33,176 bases of DNA from an uncultured Opitutaceae bacterium (GTDB lineage Bacteria; Verrucomicrobiota; Verrucomicrobiia; Opitutales; Opitutaceae), in the NCBI GenBank assembly GCA_903929355.1, contig CAIYUN010000056.1:1-33176 (forward strand). Direction: 5' to 3'. Below, piece after piece: positions 32,925 through 33,176 of the stretch. The number at the start of each line of letters is the position of its first letter. Positions within the stretch are counted from its first letter, which is position 1. The notes beneath the pieces were generated by a model, which searched no databases, was not told where the DNA came from, and worked only from the letters and a program-made list of their open reading frames with translations. Both the position numbers and the translations under genes were made by a program.

Positions 32925-33176
32925 ATGACCAAGTTTAATTCCACCTGGCTCTCGCTGCTCTGCGGCCTGAGCCTCGGTGCCGCCACGATGGCACCTGCCC
33001 AAACCCAACCCAACCAAGACAGCGCTTTGCTTGACCTGCTGATCAAGAAGGGCGTGGTCACCGACCAGGAGGCGACGGCGCTGCGGGCTGATCTCGCGAA
33101 GCAGGCGGCCAGCGGGTCCAATGCCGGCGGGGCCACGAGCCTCGACGTCCTGAGCCCGGGCCTCACCAAGCTGCAC
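32925..33176 (+). CDS. Exported protein, probably porin-like (partial, 3' end beyond window)
   Basis: Eighty-four codons are visible and the frame is open to the window edge. The N-terminus (MTKFNSTWLSLLCGLSLGAA through PAQ) is a signal peptide. The following LLDLLIKKGVVTDQEATALRADLAKQ resembles the short helical segment that precedes the barrel in many verrucomicrobial phosphate-selective-porin-like proteins. The barrel itself is not in the window, so the call depends on this leader alone. The 112-bp gap upstream contains an A/C-rich leader and no ribosome-binding site that I can identify. Confidence 0.6.
   Translation, partial: MTKFNSTWLSLLCGLSLGAATMAPAQTQPNQDSALLDLLIKKGVVTDQEATALRADLAKQAASGSNAGGATSLDVLSPGLTKLH

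Overview
The window looks like a piece of a GC-rich chromosome from Verrucomicrobiota, most likely an Opitutaceae-type bacterium. This is an inference from GC-rich codon use, weak Shine-Dalgarno signals, abundant intergenic repeats and the gene families present; no marker gene settles it. Almost every gene I can support is on the + strand.

Region 1 (1-3423) is housekeeping. It begins inside a repeat, then carries a small lipoprotein, an exported M23 peptidase, ybaB/ebfC and recR. The last two are separated by a 7-bp-unit tandem repeat that can fold on itself. A tRNA-Gly(CCC) follows.

Region 2 (3575-5574) holds a hypothetical gene and a small signalling module of receiver-only protein, CheX-like phosphatase and receiver-only protein.

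Region 3 (5636-14140) is accessory in character. Two direct copies of a 492-bp element, each encoding the same 123-aa protein of unknown function, lie 7,408 bp apart. Between them are a two-TM (DUF3592-like) protein, a secreted 511-aa protein, a CPBP membrane protease, a probable LysR C-terminal remnant, a five-TM protein and a secreted esterase. After the second copy come a possible sialidase N-terminal remnant and a second copy of the intergenic repeat that opens the window.

Region 4 (14195-20179) carries two sensor systems. The first is a periplasmic binding protein, a membrane PAS-PAS HisKA_3 kinase and a NarL-type regulator. The second is a soluble NtrB-like PAS kinase with another NarL-type regulator.

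Region 5 (20394-32812) is a chemosensory gene cluster in the order MCP, CheW, CheR, CheB, CheD, CheX-like, REC-pseudoREC-STAS, CheA, HDOD, NarL-type regulator, MCP, receiver-only protein. Many genes overlap by 4 bp or sit a few bases apart. Receptors signal through CheW to CheA; CheR, CheB and CheD adapt the receptors; the CheX-like protein probably removes phosphate from receivers. The HDOD protein, the REC/STAS protein and the DNA-binding regulator suggest outputs beyond a motor. No flagellar or pilus genes are in view. The window ends inside an exported protein resembling the N-terminus of a porin.

The strongest novelty candidates are the duplicated 123-aa gene element with its conserved hairpin at the start codon, the REC-pseudoREC-STAS fusion, the shared C-terminal tail ADEFFN on both receptors, a shared decamer 84-90 bp upstream of two signalling genes, and the foldback repeat between ybaB and recR.
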